Assembly (NCBI RefSeq): GCF_012726195.1
Contig: NZ_JAASAF010000005.1
Span: forward strand, 62,001 to 126,000
Direction of reading: 5' to 3'
Source of the DNA: Rhodococcus sp. HNM0563
GTDB taxonomy: Bacteria > Actinomycetota > Actinomycetes > Mycobacteriales > Mycobacteriaceae
Length of the DNA: 64,000 nt
Each line of letters opens with the position of its first letter. Within the stretch, counting starts at the first letter, position 1. Both the position numbers and the translations under genes were made by a program. Positions 17,744 to 26,780 of the stretch are shown in pieces. The notes beneath the pieces are model-generated. The model searched no databases and was not told the origin of the DNA. It saw only the letters and a program-made list of their open reading frames with translations.

Positions 17744-18184
17744 TCACTGCCACGGTGTGGCGCACAGTTCCTGACGTGCTTTGTTCCAGAAGGGGGTGAG
17801 CTCGACGGATCCGGCGTCCGGGTGCGTGCGCTGCCCCAGCTCGATGAACTCGAGGACCGTCATTCCCGCCGTGCGTGAGTACACGCATGCTTGCAGGGCC
17901 AGCTCGGCCGCCTCCGCGAAGGGCAAGGAGTTACCCCACGGCCCGAGGTCGGTCGAGTCCACGAAGGTGTCGAGATCCGTGCCCCGACGGTTGTATTCGA
18001 GCTGGGTTTCGTAATCACATGGCTTGCGGAACAGGGCGGCGCAGGTCGTGGACTGCCCGTCCAGGACGAACGCGCTGTTGTCGAGGGTGCGCAGAGGTGG
18101 GTCCTTCGGCCCGTCCCACGCAATGAAGAACGCTGCCACAGCAGCCGCGATCAACACAACCAGCAACAGCGCGCCCCGTTTCAT
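17744..18184 (-). CDS. Small exported or membrane-anchored hypothetical protein (DUF732-like)
   Basis: 146 residues: an N-terminal hydrophobic helix (ALLLVVLIAAAVAAFFIAW) that is a signal peptide or anchor, then a soluble domain with three cysteines and an end resembling mycobacterial DUF732-like proteins (VLEFIELGQRTHPDAG). Function unknown. A GTGAGGAG ribosome site precedes the ATG. It begins 41 bases after the stop of the upstream epoxide-hydrolase-like gene on the same strand, so it is probably co-transcribed. Confidence 0.72.
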   Translation of the reverse strand: MKRGALLLVVLIAAAVAAFFIAWDGPKDPPLRTLDNSAFVLDGQSTTCAALFRKPCDYETQLEYNRRGTDLDTFVDSTDLGPWGNSLPFAEAAELALQACVYSRTAGMTVLEFIELGQRTHPDAGSVELTPFWNKARQELCATPWQ

Positions 18185-18205
18185 GGTGATCTCCTCACCG
18201 GCAGT

Positions 18206-18239
18206 TCCTCATCGACCTTGTCTCCTCATCGACTTTGTC
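18206..18239. repeat. 17-base tandem duplication over a stop codon
   Basis: TCCTCATCGACCTTGTC (18206-18222) is followed directly by TCCTCATCGACTTTGTC (18223-18239), one mismatch. The second copy contains the stop codon of the alpha/beta hydrolase gene on the minus strand. Confidence 0.8.
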
Positions 18240-19095
18240 CCACCTGGTGGCCGATGGCGGCCGTGACGGCACCGGGAGCTTCGTCCGGGATCCAGTGCGA
18301 TACGCCGTCGAGCACCTCGAACGTGTAGTCGGCGTCGACGTAGTGACCGCAGAGTTCCGCGGCGAACCGGCCGACCGCGGCATCATCGGTACTCCAGATG
18401 TAGGTGGTGGGGACCTTCACCGGAGGGAGCGCGCCGGTGTCGGGGGTCATCGCCCGATACCAGTTGAGGGTGGCGGTGAGCGCGCCCGGTCGCCGGAGCA
18501 CGCGCACGTATTCGTCGACTGCGTCGGCTGCTACTCCTTCGCCGTAGAGGGCGCGCAACCGGTGCGCGTCGTCGGCGAGCAGGACGTGCTCGGCCTTGCC
18601 GGCTTCACGGAACAGGGAGAAGTACGTCGAGCGTGCTTTCTGGTCCTCGTCTTCGCGCAACGCCGCTCCGAACGCAGCCAGGTGCGGAATCGACAGTGCG
18701 GTCAGTGATCGCACCCGCGCGGGATGATGTGCCGCCACGTGCCATGCGACCGACGAACCCCAGTCGTGTCCGACGATGTGCGCGTCGTGGACATCGAATG
18801 CGTCGAGAATTCCGAGAACATCCGCGCGCAGGTGATCGATCCTGTAGTCCATGACCGCGGTCGGGCGGGCGCCGGGGGAGTAGCCGCGCTGATCAGGTAG
18901 CAGTACCCGCATACCGTTGCGGACAAGTTCCTCGGCCACCGCGTTCCAGCACCGCGAGGTCTGGGGGAAACCGTGCAGCAGTACGATCGGTGGTCCGTCG
19001 TTCGGGCCCGCGGACCGGACGTCGAAGGTCAGGTCGCCGAGCGTGACGGCAGTCGACTCGAACCCTGCTGAATCGCACGCTACTGTTTCGGGCAC
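18226..19095 (-). CDS. Alpha/beta hydrolase, epoxide hydrolase-like
   Basis: 289 residues. The oxyanion motif HGFPQ is near 41-45, DQRGYSPGARP is near 70-80, the nucleophile elbow GHDWGSS with aspartate (rather than serine) is near 108-114, and the catalytic His is in GVSHWIPDE near 266-274. An Asp nucleophile with HGFP is characteristic of epoxide hydrolases and haloalkane dehalogenases; DQRGYSPG favours epoxide hydrolase. The start is GTG and looks leaderless (TACCGT ends 6 bases upstream). It lies 22 bases downstream of the TetR stop on the same strand. Confidence 0.82.
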   Translation of the reverse strand: MPETVACDSAGFESTAVTLGDLTFDVRSAGPNDGPPIVLLHGFPQTSRCWNAVAEELVRNGMRVLLPDQRGYSPGARPTAVMDYRIDHLRADVLGILDAFDVHDAHIVGHDWGSSVAWHVAAHHPARVRSLTALSIPHLAAFGAALREDEDQKARSTYFSLFREAGKAEHVLLADDAHRLRALYGEGVAADAVDEYVRVLRRPGALTATLNWYRAMTPDTGALPPVKVPTTYIWSTDDAAVGRFAAELCGHYVDADYTFEVLDGVSHWIPDEAPGAVTAAIGHQVGQSR

Positions 19096-19101
19096 CCTTC
19101 A

Positions 19102-19107
19102 ACGGTA
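19102..19107 (-). promoter_or_regulatory. -10 hexamer of a leaderless promoter (hydrolase gene)
   Basis: On the minus strand TACCGT is followed by 6 bases and the GTG start of the epoxide-hydrolase-like gene. It lies between the TetR stop and this gene, so the hydrolase probably has its own promoter. Confidence 0.45.
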
Positions 19108-19117
19108 CGTCCCGAAG

Positions 19118-19756
19118 TCAGTCGTGGAGCGGATTCCACGCGGCCATTCCGAGCATGATCAGGCGCATCTGCTTCTCTGCGCGCGTGAGGACCTCCGCTT
19201 CTGCGGCGCGTCCGGGGGCGACGGCGAGCAGGTCCAACACGACTTCGAACATGGAAGTGACGAGCAGGTCGGCGGCCATCTCGAGATCGTCGGATTCCCA
19301 TCCGGCGAGTTGGGGGATACGGGCGAGGTCGACTGCGAGTTCGCGGGTGAGCAGGCGCAGTTCGACCGTGAAGGCCCGCGCCACTTCCGGGTGACCACCG
19401 TGACGTTCGCGCGCGAGAAATCGGAAGGCGAGTTCGTGGTCGCGCACCTGCCCGAGTAGTGCGGCCAGCGATGCTTGGGCGTTGGAAGGGCCCGGATTGC
19501 GACGCGCGTCGCGCAGGACGGAGCGCAGCAACCGCATGGTGTCGTCGGCGAGTGCGACGCCGAGCTCCTCCATCGACGCGAAATGGCGATAGAACGCCGT
19601 GGGCACGATGCCGACCGATCGGGCCACCTCGCGCAGGCTCACGCTCGCGAAACTGCGGTCCGAGGACAACTCGAGCGCGGCGTCGAGGATCGCCTGGCGG
19701 GTGCGCTCCTTGCGTTCGGCCCGGCTGGTCGGTTCAGGGGTGGAGGCTACGGGCAC
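19118..19756 (-). CDS. TetR-family regulator of fatty-acid desaturation (FabR/DesT-like)
   Basis: 212 residues. The helix-turn-helix (VSLREVARSVGIVPTAFYRHF near 39-59) is of the FabR/DesT type, and the C-terminal domain has FLARERHGGHPEVARAF, typical of that subgroup. Such proteins sense acyl-CoA saturation and repress desaturase genes. The gene is divergent from a reductase/desaturase operon, and the 167-base gap contains a strong three-half-site palindrome. The start is GTG with TACACT ending 7 bases upstream (leaderless). Confidence 0.83.
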   Translation of the reverse strand: MPVASTPEPTSRAERKERTRQAILDAALELSSDRSFASVSLREVARSVGIVPTAFYRHFASMEELGVALADDTMRLLRSVLRDARRNPGPSNAQASLAALLGQVRDHELAFRFLARERHGGHPEVARAFTVELRLLTRELAVDLARIPQLAGWESDDLEMAADLLVTSMFEVVLDLLAVAPGRAAEAEVLTRAEKQMRLIMLGMAAWNPLHD

Positions 19757-19763
19757 GGTCCCG

Positions 19764-19769
19764 AGTGTA
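19764..19769 (-). promoter_or_regulatory. -10 hexamer of a leaderless promoter (tetR gene)
   Basis: On the minus strand TACACT is followed by 7 bases and the GTG start of the FabR/DesT-like gene. Confidence 0.5.
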
Positions 19770-19860
19770 GGCAGGCGGCGTGTTGCGCGGTCGTGTCGCC
19801 CCCTCGTGGGGTGTTACCGCTGTCACAGCAGGGTTGACAGCGTCCGGTCCGCTCCTGGCA

Positions 19861-19891
19861 CACTGAGTTCAGTGTACGAATGTGCACTGAA
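19861..19891. promoter_or_regulatory. Three-half-site operator upstream of the desaturase operon
   Basis: Three alternating half-sites occur in 31 bases: CACTGA (19861-19866), TTCAGTG (19868-19874) and CACTGAA (19885-19891). The first two form a palindrome with a 2-base gap and the last two a palindrome with a 10-base gap. This is the expected kind of site for the adjacent TetR protein. It lies 33-63 bases upstream of the reductase start. A TTGACA at 19834-19839 could be a -35 box, but no good -10 pairs with it. Confidence 0.65.
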
Positions 19892-19923
19892 ATAGCGCCT
19901 CCGGATCAGGAAGGGTGGACACC

Positions 19924-21027
19924 ATGACCTCGACCCAAGCGCCGAGCCGTGCCCCAATCAGAGGAAAAGCCAGAAAACTCCTGGTCGGAGCGCTTGGTGC
20001 ACTGTCCTCACCGCACCATCTCGACCGCTACCTGGAACTTGCCGACCCGCTGCTCGCGACCGCGTCGAATCGGGCGAGGATCACCCATATCGATACAAGT
20101 GTGCACGGATCGACGACGCTGGCAGTACGGCCAGCACGGCCCTGCCGGTTCGTTCCGGGGCAACACGTCCAGTTCGCCATGGTGATCGATGGAGTGCGGC
20201 ACGTGCGTACGTTCTCACCTGCGATCATGCCTGGATCGCGCGAGATGGTGTTCACCGTCGGTACGCGGCACGGAGGGCTCGTATCGGGTCATCTCGCGGA
20301 ACACGCGCGGGTCGGAGATATTGTCGAAGTCGGTGACGGCGCGGGGGACTTCGTGCTCCCGAAGTCGCGACCCTCGCGTCTGCTGATGATCAGCGGCGGG
20401 TCCGGTATCACTCCCGTGTTGTCGATGTTGGGATCGCTTGCTGAAAGCGGCGCGACCGCGGTCACGTTCGTGCACTACGCGCGTAGTCCGGGGCACGTCC
20501 CCCGCCGCGCAGAACTCGATGCACTGTCCTCGCTTCCCAACGTCGAGGTCGTGCTGGTCCATACCCGTGGCGAGGGTGGGCACCTGCGCGGTCGGTTCGA
20601 ACGCGCGCACCTCGATGCGGTCGCACCGTGGTTCGCCGACACCCCTACCTATGTATGCGGGCCGTCCGGATTGGTCGGGAGAGTGCGCGAGCTGTATGCC
20701 GAGACCGGCTCCACGGAGCTGTTGCACACCGAAGAGTTCACGCCGCCCGCATACGTCGTCGACCCTGACGATGTGTCGGGGTCGGTGTCGTTCGCCGAAT
20801 CCGGAATCGTCGCTGCGAACAGTGGCGCGACTGTTCTGGAGCAGGCCGAGAATGCGGGACTCACACCGGAACACGGCTGCCGCATGGGAATTTGTCACAC
20901 CTGCACCGCGATCCGGTCGTCCGGATGCACGCGCGATATCAGGACGGGCGAGACCGACTCCGAACCGGGCGCGCGCATCCAGATCTGTGTTAGCGCGCCG
21001 ATCGGCAACGTCACCGTCGAGCTCTGA
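19924..21027 (+). CDS. Ferredoxin/flavodoxin reductase partner of the acyl desaturase (Rv3230c-like)
   Basis: 367 residues in three parts. The FAD domain has HVRTFSPAIMPG near 95-106, the NAD(P)H domain has MISGGSGITPVLSML near 155-169 and YVCGPSGLV near 241-249, and a C-terminal plant-type [2Fe-2S] domain carries CRMGICHTC plus a final Cys in IQICVSAP. It moves electrons from NADPH through FAD and the cluster to the di-iron desaturase encoded next. The ATG 8 bases after AGGAAGGG was preferred to a GTG 9 bases earlier. First gene of the operon. Confidence 0.88.
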   Translation: MTSTQAPSRAPIRGKARKLLVGALGALSSPHHLDRYLELADPLLATASNRARITHIDTSVHGSTTLAVRPARPCRFVPGQHVQFAMVIDGVRHVRTFSPAIMPGSREMVFTVGTRHGGLVSGHLAEHARVGDIVEVGDGAGDFVLPKSRPSRLLMISGGSGITPVLSMLGSLAESGATAVTFVHYARSPGHVPRRAELDALSSLPNVEVVLVHTRGEGGHLRGRFERAHLDAVAPWFADTPTYVCGPSGLVGRVRELYAETGSTELLHTEEFTPPAYVVDPDDVSGSVSFAESGIVAANSGATVLEQAENAGLTPEHGCRMGICHTCTAIRSSGCTRDIRTGETDSEPGARIQICVSAPIGNVTVEL

Positions 21028-21089
21028 CGAAAACCACAGTCGAACACAGACGACAATTCATTTGAGAACCGAACACATTGGAGGACAGC

Positions 21090-22316
21090 ATGTTCGGATT
21101 GACCATTCCGGCGATCCCGTTTCTGCCGTTCCTGTCGCGCAGCCGTGCGGAACCCGCCGTCGCGGAACCGATCGTGCTCGATCGCGATCAGATCGACGAG
21201 ATCGGACGCGAACTGGACGCGCTGCGGGAGCGTACCGTTGCCTCGCTCGGCGCCGAGGATCGCGACTACATCTACCGGATCATCAAGGCCCAGAGGGGGT
21301 TCGAGGTGGCCGGTCGTGGACTGTTGTTCCTCGGCTTCTTCCCTCCGGCGTGGGTGGCCGGTGTCGCCGCGCTCAGTGTGTCGAAGATTCTCGACAACAT
21401 GGAGATCGGCCACAACGTGATGCACGGCCAGTACGACTGGATGCGCGAGCCGTCGCTGAACTCTCGCACCTTCGAATGGGACACGGTCTGTCCGTCGGAT
21501 CAGTGGCGGCACTCGCACAACTACATGCATCACACCTACACCAACATCGTGGGGAAGGATCGGGATATCGGATACGGGATCCTTCGGATGGACCCCGCGC
21601 AGAAGTGGCATCCGTACTACCTCGGAAACCCATTGTATGCAACAGCTTTGATGCTCTTGTTCGAATGGGGGGTGATGCTCCACGACGCGGAGGTGGAGCG
21701 ATTGGTCTCGCGTGAACGGAACTGGCGCGACGTGATCCCACTGGCGAAGGGCTGGTGGCGCAAGGTGCGGCGTCAGGTGGTCAAGGACTACATCGCGTTC
21801 CCGTTGTTGAGCGGCCCGATGTTCGTTCCGACACTGGTCGGGAATGCGACCGCCAACCTGGTCCGCAACCTGTGGACCTTCTCGATCATCTTCTGCGGCC
21901 ACTTCCCGTCGGGAGTGCAGTCCTTCTCGAAGGAAGAGACCGCGAACGAGACACGCGGCGAGTGGTACGTCCGTCAGATGCTGGGGAGCGCGAACATCAC
22001 CGGCACCCCGTTGTTCCACATCATGTCGGGCAACCTGTCGCATCAGATCGAACACCACCTGTTCCCGGATCTGCCGGCGCACCGGTATCCAGAGCTGGCA
22101 CCGCAGGTGCAAGCGCTGTGCGAGAAGCACGGATTGCCCTACAACACCGGCGGCCTGTTCGCGCAGGTCTCGTCCGTTTGGCGGAAGATCTTCCGGTTCG
22201 CTCTTCCGCCTTCGCTGGTGTCGCCGGAGCCGGAGACGACGGTGTTCCTCGATCGGGCGCCCAGTTCCGAGCGCGGAATCGAGACGGCGGGTACTCTCGC
22301 GCGGGACAACGCGTGA
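21090..22316 (+). CDS. desA3: Membrane acyl-CoA desaturase (DesA3-like)
   Basis: 408 residues. Three histidine boxes bind the di-iron centre: HNVMHG (HxxxH) near 110, HSHNYMHH near 140 and HQIEHHLFPDLP near 315. Between them are hydrophobic spans, and the layout matches the stearoyl-CoA delta-9 desaturases of mycobacteria (DesA3, Rv3229c). It introduces a cis double bond in acyl-CoA and feeds membrane and storage lipids. GGAGG precedes the ATG. The gene follows its reductase by 62 bases and is presumably controlled by the divergent TetR protein. Confidence 0.87.
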   Translation: MFGLTIPAIPFLPFLSRSRAEPAVAEPIVLDRDQIDEIGRELDALRERTVASLGAEDRDYIYRIIKAQRGFEVAGRGLLFLGFFPPAWVAGVAALSVSKILDNMEIGHNVMHGQYDWMREPSLNSRTFEWDTVCPSDQWRHSHNYMHHTYTNIVGKDRDIGYGILRMDPAQKWHPYYLGNPLYATALMLLFEWGVMLHDAEVERLVSRERNWRDVIPLAKGWWRKVRRQVVKDYIAFPLLSGPMFVPTLVGNATANLVRNLWTFSIIFCGHFPSGVQSFSKEETANETRGEWYVRQMLGSANITGTPLFHIMSGNLSHQIEHHLFPDLPAHRYPELAPQVQALCEKHGLPYNTGGLFAQVSSVWRKIFRFALPPSLVSPEPETTVFLDRAPSSERGIETAGTLARDNA

Positions 22317-22327
22317 GGGGATCCGGC

Positions 22328-22561
22328 ATGGTTGGAAGATTCGAGCGAAACAAGGACGTGATCCAGGAGGTCACCGAATCGACGGCGACACATGTCGGGG
22401 CCATCGCCAGCATCATCGCCGGCGCGGTCCGCGACGTGACCCGTGAAATAGGTGACCTGATCACCGAAGGAATCGAGATGCGCGAAGCCTCACGGAAGGC
22501 GCGCAGTGATCATCGCAGTGACGAGGTTTTCGGCAAGGACGAGAACCGCGACGAGCAGTAA
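22328..22561 (+). CDS. 77-residue helical protein at the end of the desaturase operon
   Basis: MVGRFERNKDVIQEVTEST begins a short, mostly amphipathic protein with a central hydrophobic patch (VGAIASIIAGAVRDVTREI) and a charged tail ending KDENRDEQ. It starts 11 bases after the desaturase stop, with GAGGGG ahead of the ATG, and ends at the operon terminator. The family is not recognised. The position suggests an accessory to the desaturase or membrane. Confidence 0.7.
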   Translation: MVGRFERNKDVIQEVTESTATHVGAIASIIAGAVRDVTREIGDLITEGIEMREASRKARSDHRSDEVFGKDENRDEQ

Positions 22562-22602
22562 GCCCCGCAGCCCTGGTGGACGACCACCAGGGCTGCGGGG
22601 CT
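22561..22602. terminator. Bidirectional terminator between desaturase operon and gdhA
   Basis: Perfect 19-base stem (22561-22579 with 22584-22602) and an ACGA tetraloop. The left arm starts on the last base of the stop codon. It lies between convergent genes and can serve both. Confidence 0.85.
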
Positions 22603-22625
22603 CCACAGCAGGTCTGCGACCTTCG

Positions 22626-23975
<1,350 letters not shown>

Positions 23976-24299
23976 CTACCTGACTGTGAGAAGACTGTTA
24001 CACCGTATTTACGTCGTGAACTATAGGGGCCGACCAATACTGTCTGGTAATCCGGTCCGCTTGTGCGAGAAGGAACACAGCTGTCGAGGAACGTGGAAAT
24101 GAGAGTCTGTGAGGCGCACGGGACGCATGTTCTCGATCGCGTCGGGTGCTCGAGCAGCACGTACGAGTCTACCGGCGCGCGCGAATGAACGTCTCGATAC
24201 TTCGAAGTGATGCATGGCTGTGACCAGTGCGTACGGTGCGATGCAGGGCGTCTTGCCCGTTCGAGCGAGTCCGGTCTGGTGAGGTTCTTGGGATGTGGG
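23976..24299. other. gdhA upstream region
   Basis: About 324 bases with no supported gene. It holds the gdhA control region (GlnR-like box) and, at its far end, the region downstream of tRNA-Arg, where a small GGGCG-TCTT-GCCC hairpin occurs near 24247-24258. Nothing else was seen. Confidence 0.5.
23997..24012 (-). promoter_or_regulatory. Candidate GlnR box upstream of gdhA
   Basis: On the minus strand GTAAA-N6-GTAAC fits the actinobacterial GlnR consensus gTnAc-N6-GnAAc in most positions. It is 22-37 bases from the gdhA start. Nitrogen control of gdhA is known in relatives; the site itself is an inference. Confidence 0.4.
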
Positions 24300-24373
24300 T
24301 GCCCCCGGCAGGACTCGAACCTGCGACCTAGAGATTAGAAGGCTCTTGCTCTATCCAGCTGAGCTACGGGGGC
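24300..24373 (-). tRNA. tRNA-Arg (anticodon UCU)
   Basis: Cloverleaf on the minus strand: 7-base acceptor stem GCCCCCG/CGGGGGC, D stem GCTC/GAGC, anticodon loop CTTCTAA giving UCU, and T arm GCAGG-TTCGAGT-CCTGC. The last anticodon-stem pair is a C-U mismatch. CCA is not encoded. Confidence 0.92.
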
Positions 24374-24422
24374 GCGGCCAGAATCTTAACGGGACCGCGG
24401 TGTCGGGTGCAGGCAGGGTCGA

Positions 24423-25109
24423 CTACAGGGCGCGGGTGGGTCCCGGTTCTCCGGAATCCCCGACGTCGCCGGTCTCGGTGGCGTCGCGAATCGACACGTC
24501 GTCGCTCGCATCTGCCTTGTCGCTCTGCAACCTTTGCATCACGTGGTCGACCCCGATGCCCAGCAGTACCGCGACGCAGATCGAGACCACCGCACCGAGT
24601 AGCGGTTGCTCGTGGAAGAACCCGCCCACGAGACGCCCCATCATCGACGAGTACACCGCCCAGGTGATCCCTCCGATGATGGTCAGCGGCACGAACTTCT
24701 TGCGCGGGTAGCGTGTCGCCCCCGCGGTCATGTTCACCGCGATCCGGCCGATCGGGATGTACCGGGCCGTGATGATGATCGCGGCTCCGCGCTTGTCGAG
24801 TCCCCTGCGAGCCCAGGCGAACGCTGCTCGGGCTTTGGGTTTGCGCATCCACGCGAACCGCTCGGTACCGACCTTCTGTCCGATCGTGTAAGCGATGTTG
24901 TCGCCGACGATTGCGCCCAGTGCTGCGAGGGGAATGACCGCCCACAGATACGGCTTGCCCGTGGAACCCGAGAGTGACGCGAGGGTGACCAGGATGGTCT
25001 CGCTCGGTACCGGAGGGAAGAAACCGTCGAGGATGCAGACGAAGAACAAGAGTGGATAGACCCACAGGGCTGCTGCCTGGCCGATGATGAATTCGTTGAT
25101 CACGTCCAT
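24423..25109 (-). CDS. DedA-family membrane protein
   Basis: 228 residues. The signature DGFFPPVPSETILV near 28-41 and ITARYIPIGRIAVNMTAGATRYP near 112-134 identify the DedA (SNARE-associated) family. Predicted spans flank these re-entrant segments and a charged cytoplasmic tail follows residue 185. DedA proteins act in membrane homeostasis, and members flip polyprenyl phosphate or phospholipid. Divergent from the cox operon. Confidence 0.88.
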   Translation of the reverse strand: MDVINEFIIGQAAALWVYPLLFFVCILDGFFPPVPSETILVTLASLSGSTGKPYLWAVIPLAALGAIVGDNIAYTIGQKVGTERFAWMRKPKARAAFAWARRGLDKRGAAIIITARYIPIGRIAVNMTAGATRYPRKKFVPLTIIGGITWAVYSSMMGRLVGGFFHEQPLLGAVVSICVAVLLGIGVDHVMQRLQSDKADASDDVSIRDATETGDVGDSGEPGPTRAL

Positions 25110-25395
25110 TGAGGCGGTGATGCTCCTGTCGGGTCACGAGGTTGCTGCTTCCACGGTATTCGTAGTCAAGGGTGAACACATCAGGGTGACCCCCGATCTC
25201 GGTCTCTGGTGCAGCCCTCGATCGCACATTGAGATGTGATCATCAGCACTCTCGTCGGGTATCGGAACGAGGTTGGTCGCAAAAGTCCGATTTCGGCGCG
25301 GAGCTCGGAGATCGGCACTACCCTGGGCGGCACGGGATATGGGGATGCATCGGCGCGACCGGTGTGGCTTGATTCACCTAGGTCGGGAGTGGGAC

Positions 25396-26283
25396 ATGCA
25401 GGTTCCGGGCCCTTTCGAATACGAGCGTGCTACCGGCGTGGAGCACGCCATAGCGTTGCTGGACCGCTTGGGGGAGGAAGCCCGAGTCGTTGCCGGCGGG
25501 CACAGTCTCCTGCCCATGATGAAGCTCCGGCTCGCCAATCCTGAGTATCTGATCGACATCAACGATCTGGACGAACTCGCGTATCTCGAGATCGAGCCGG
25601 AGTCGGTCCGAATCGGAGCGCTCACCCGTCACCGTGTACTGCTCGAATCCGACGACCTCGCCGCCGTGTTCCCGATCTTCCGGGACGCAGAGGAAGTGAT
25701 CGCGGATCCGGTGGTGCGCAATCGTGGCACGATCGGCGGCTCGCTGTGTCAGGCCGACCCGGCCGAGGATCTCTCGACGGTGTGCTCGGTACTCGACGCC
25801 GTATGTGTCGTTCGCGGTCCGTCGGGGGTGCGTGAGCTGCCGTTCGCAGAGTTCCATCTCGGCCCGTATGAAACAGCGGTGGCTCCGAACGAGCTTCTCG
25901 TCGAGATCCGCTTGCCACGCAAGGGGCCCTGCTCGAGCGCCTACGCGAAGGTGGAGCGTCGCGCAGGCGACTGGGCCGTCGCTGCGGTAGGCGCCGCGGT
26001 GTGGATTGCCGACGGCGTGTTCTCCGACGCCCGCATCGGACTCACGGCAGTCCGCGCCGATGACGATGCCCTCGCTGCGATCGGAGATCTGCTTCACGGC
26101 AGCGCCCCGACGGAAGAGCTCTTCCGCGACGCCGGAGCACTTGCATCGGCTGCCTGCTCGCCGGAATCAGACCAGCGTGGCACCGCCGAATACAAGCGTC
26201 ACCTCGCGTCGGAACTGACCGTACGGACACTGCGCCGCGCGGCCGAACGACTCGACTTGCTCGAAGGGAATCGACATCGATGA
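25396..26283 (+). CDS. coxM: CO dehydrogenase medium (FAD) subunit
   Basis: 295 residues. The FAD-binding motifs AGGHSLLPMMKLRLANP near 34-50 and TIGGSLCQADPAED near 112-125 are those of the CoxM/CutM subunit of molybdenum hydroxylases. It passes electrons from the iron-sulfur subunit to the quinone pool. The ATG after GGGAG was preferred to an upstream frame extension. It is the first gene of coxMSLFDE, and its stop overlaps coxS (ATGA). Confidence 0.93.
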   Translation: MQVPGPFEYERATGVEHAIALLDRLGEEARVVAGGHSLLPMMKLRLANPEYLIDINDLDELAYLEIEPESVRIGALTRHRVLLESDDLAAVFPIFRDAEEVIADPVVRNRGTIGGSLCQADPAEDLSTVCSVLDAVCVVRGPSGVRELPFAEFHLGPYETAVAPNELLVEIRLPRKGPCSSAYAKVERRAGDWAVAAVGAAVWIADGVFSDARIGLTAVRADDDALAAIGDLLHGSAPTEELFRDAGALASAACSPESDQRGTAEYKRHLASELTVRTLRRAAERLDLLEGNRHR

Positions 26284-26780
26284 GAATCTCGATGACCGTC
26301 AATGGTCAAGACGTCGAGGCCGACGTCGAACCACGCACGCTGCTCGTACATTTCCTCCGTGACCACCTGGGGCTGACCGGAACCCACTGGGGGTGCGACA
26401 CCAGTAACTGCGGAACGTGCGTCGTCGCGATCGACGGCGAACCCGTCAAGTCCTGCACGACACTCGCTGCGATGACCGCAGGCCACGATGTGCGGACCGT
26501 CGAGGGCCTCGAGCAGGATGGCGTCCTCGACCCGGTGCAGGAGGGATTCATGCAGTGTCACGGACTCCAATGCGGCTTCTGCACGCCAGGCATGATGATC
26601 ACGGCCCGTGCGCTGCTCGACCGCGACCCCGACCCGGACGAAGCCACGATCCGCAAGGCGATCTCCGGACAGATATGCCGGTGCACCGGCTACACCACGA
26701 TCGTCCGCTCGGTGCGCTGGGCGGCCGAGCACACAGACCAGGATGCTCACTCGTCCCAGAACGCGAGGGCCACCTCATGA
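26280..26780 (+). CDS. coxS: CO dehydrogenase small [2Fe-2S] subunit
   Basis: 166 residues. An N-terminal plant-type cluster motif (GCDTSNCGTC near 39-48, further Cys at SCTT) and a C-terminal helical cluster domain (QCGFCTPGM, then CRCTGY) hold the two [2Fe-2S] centres. It relays electrons between the molybdenum and FAD subunits. Overlaps both neighbours by four bases. Confidence 0.95.
   Translation: MRISMTVNGQDVEADVEPRTLLVHFLRDHLGLTGTHWGCDTSNCGTCVVAIDGEPVKSCTTLAAMTAGHDVRTVEGLEQDGVLDPVQEGFMQCHGLQCGFCTPGMMITARALLDRDPDPDEATIRKAISGQICRCTGYTTIVRSVRWAAEHTDQDAHSSQNARATS

Noticed and set aside
17730-17764. GGTGTGGCGCA direct repeat 24 bases apart
   Set aside because: Short and GC-rich, at the end of a small gene; probably chance.
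26417-26776. Long N-terminal extension of coxL
   Set aside because: The segment lies inside coxS in a different frame and is Arg-rich; the ATGA overlap start fits the family.
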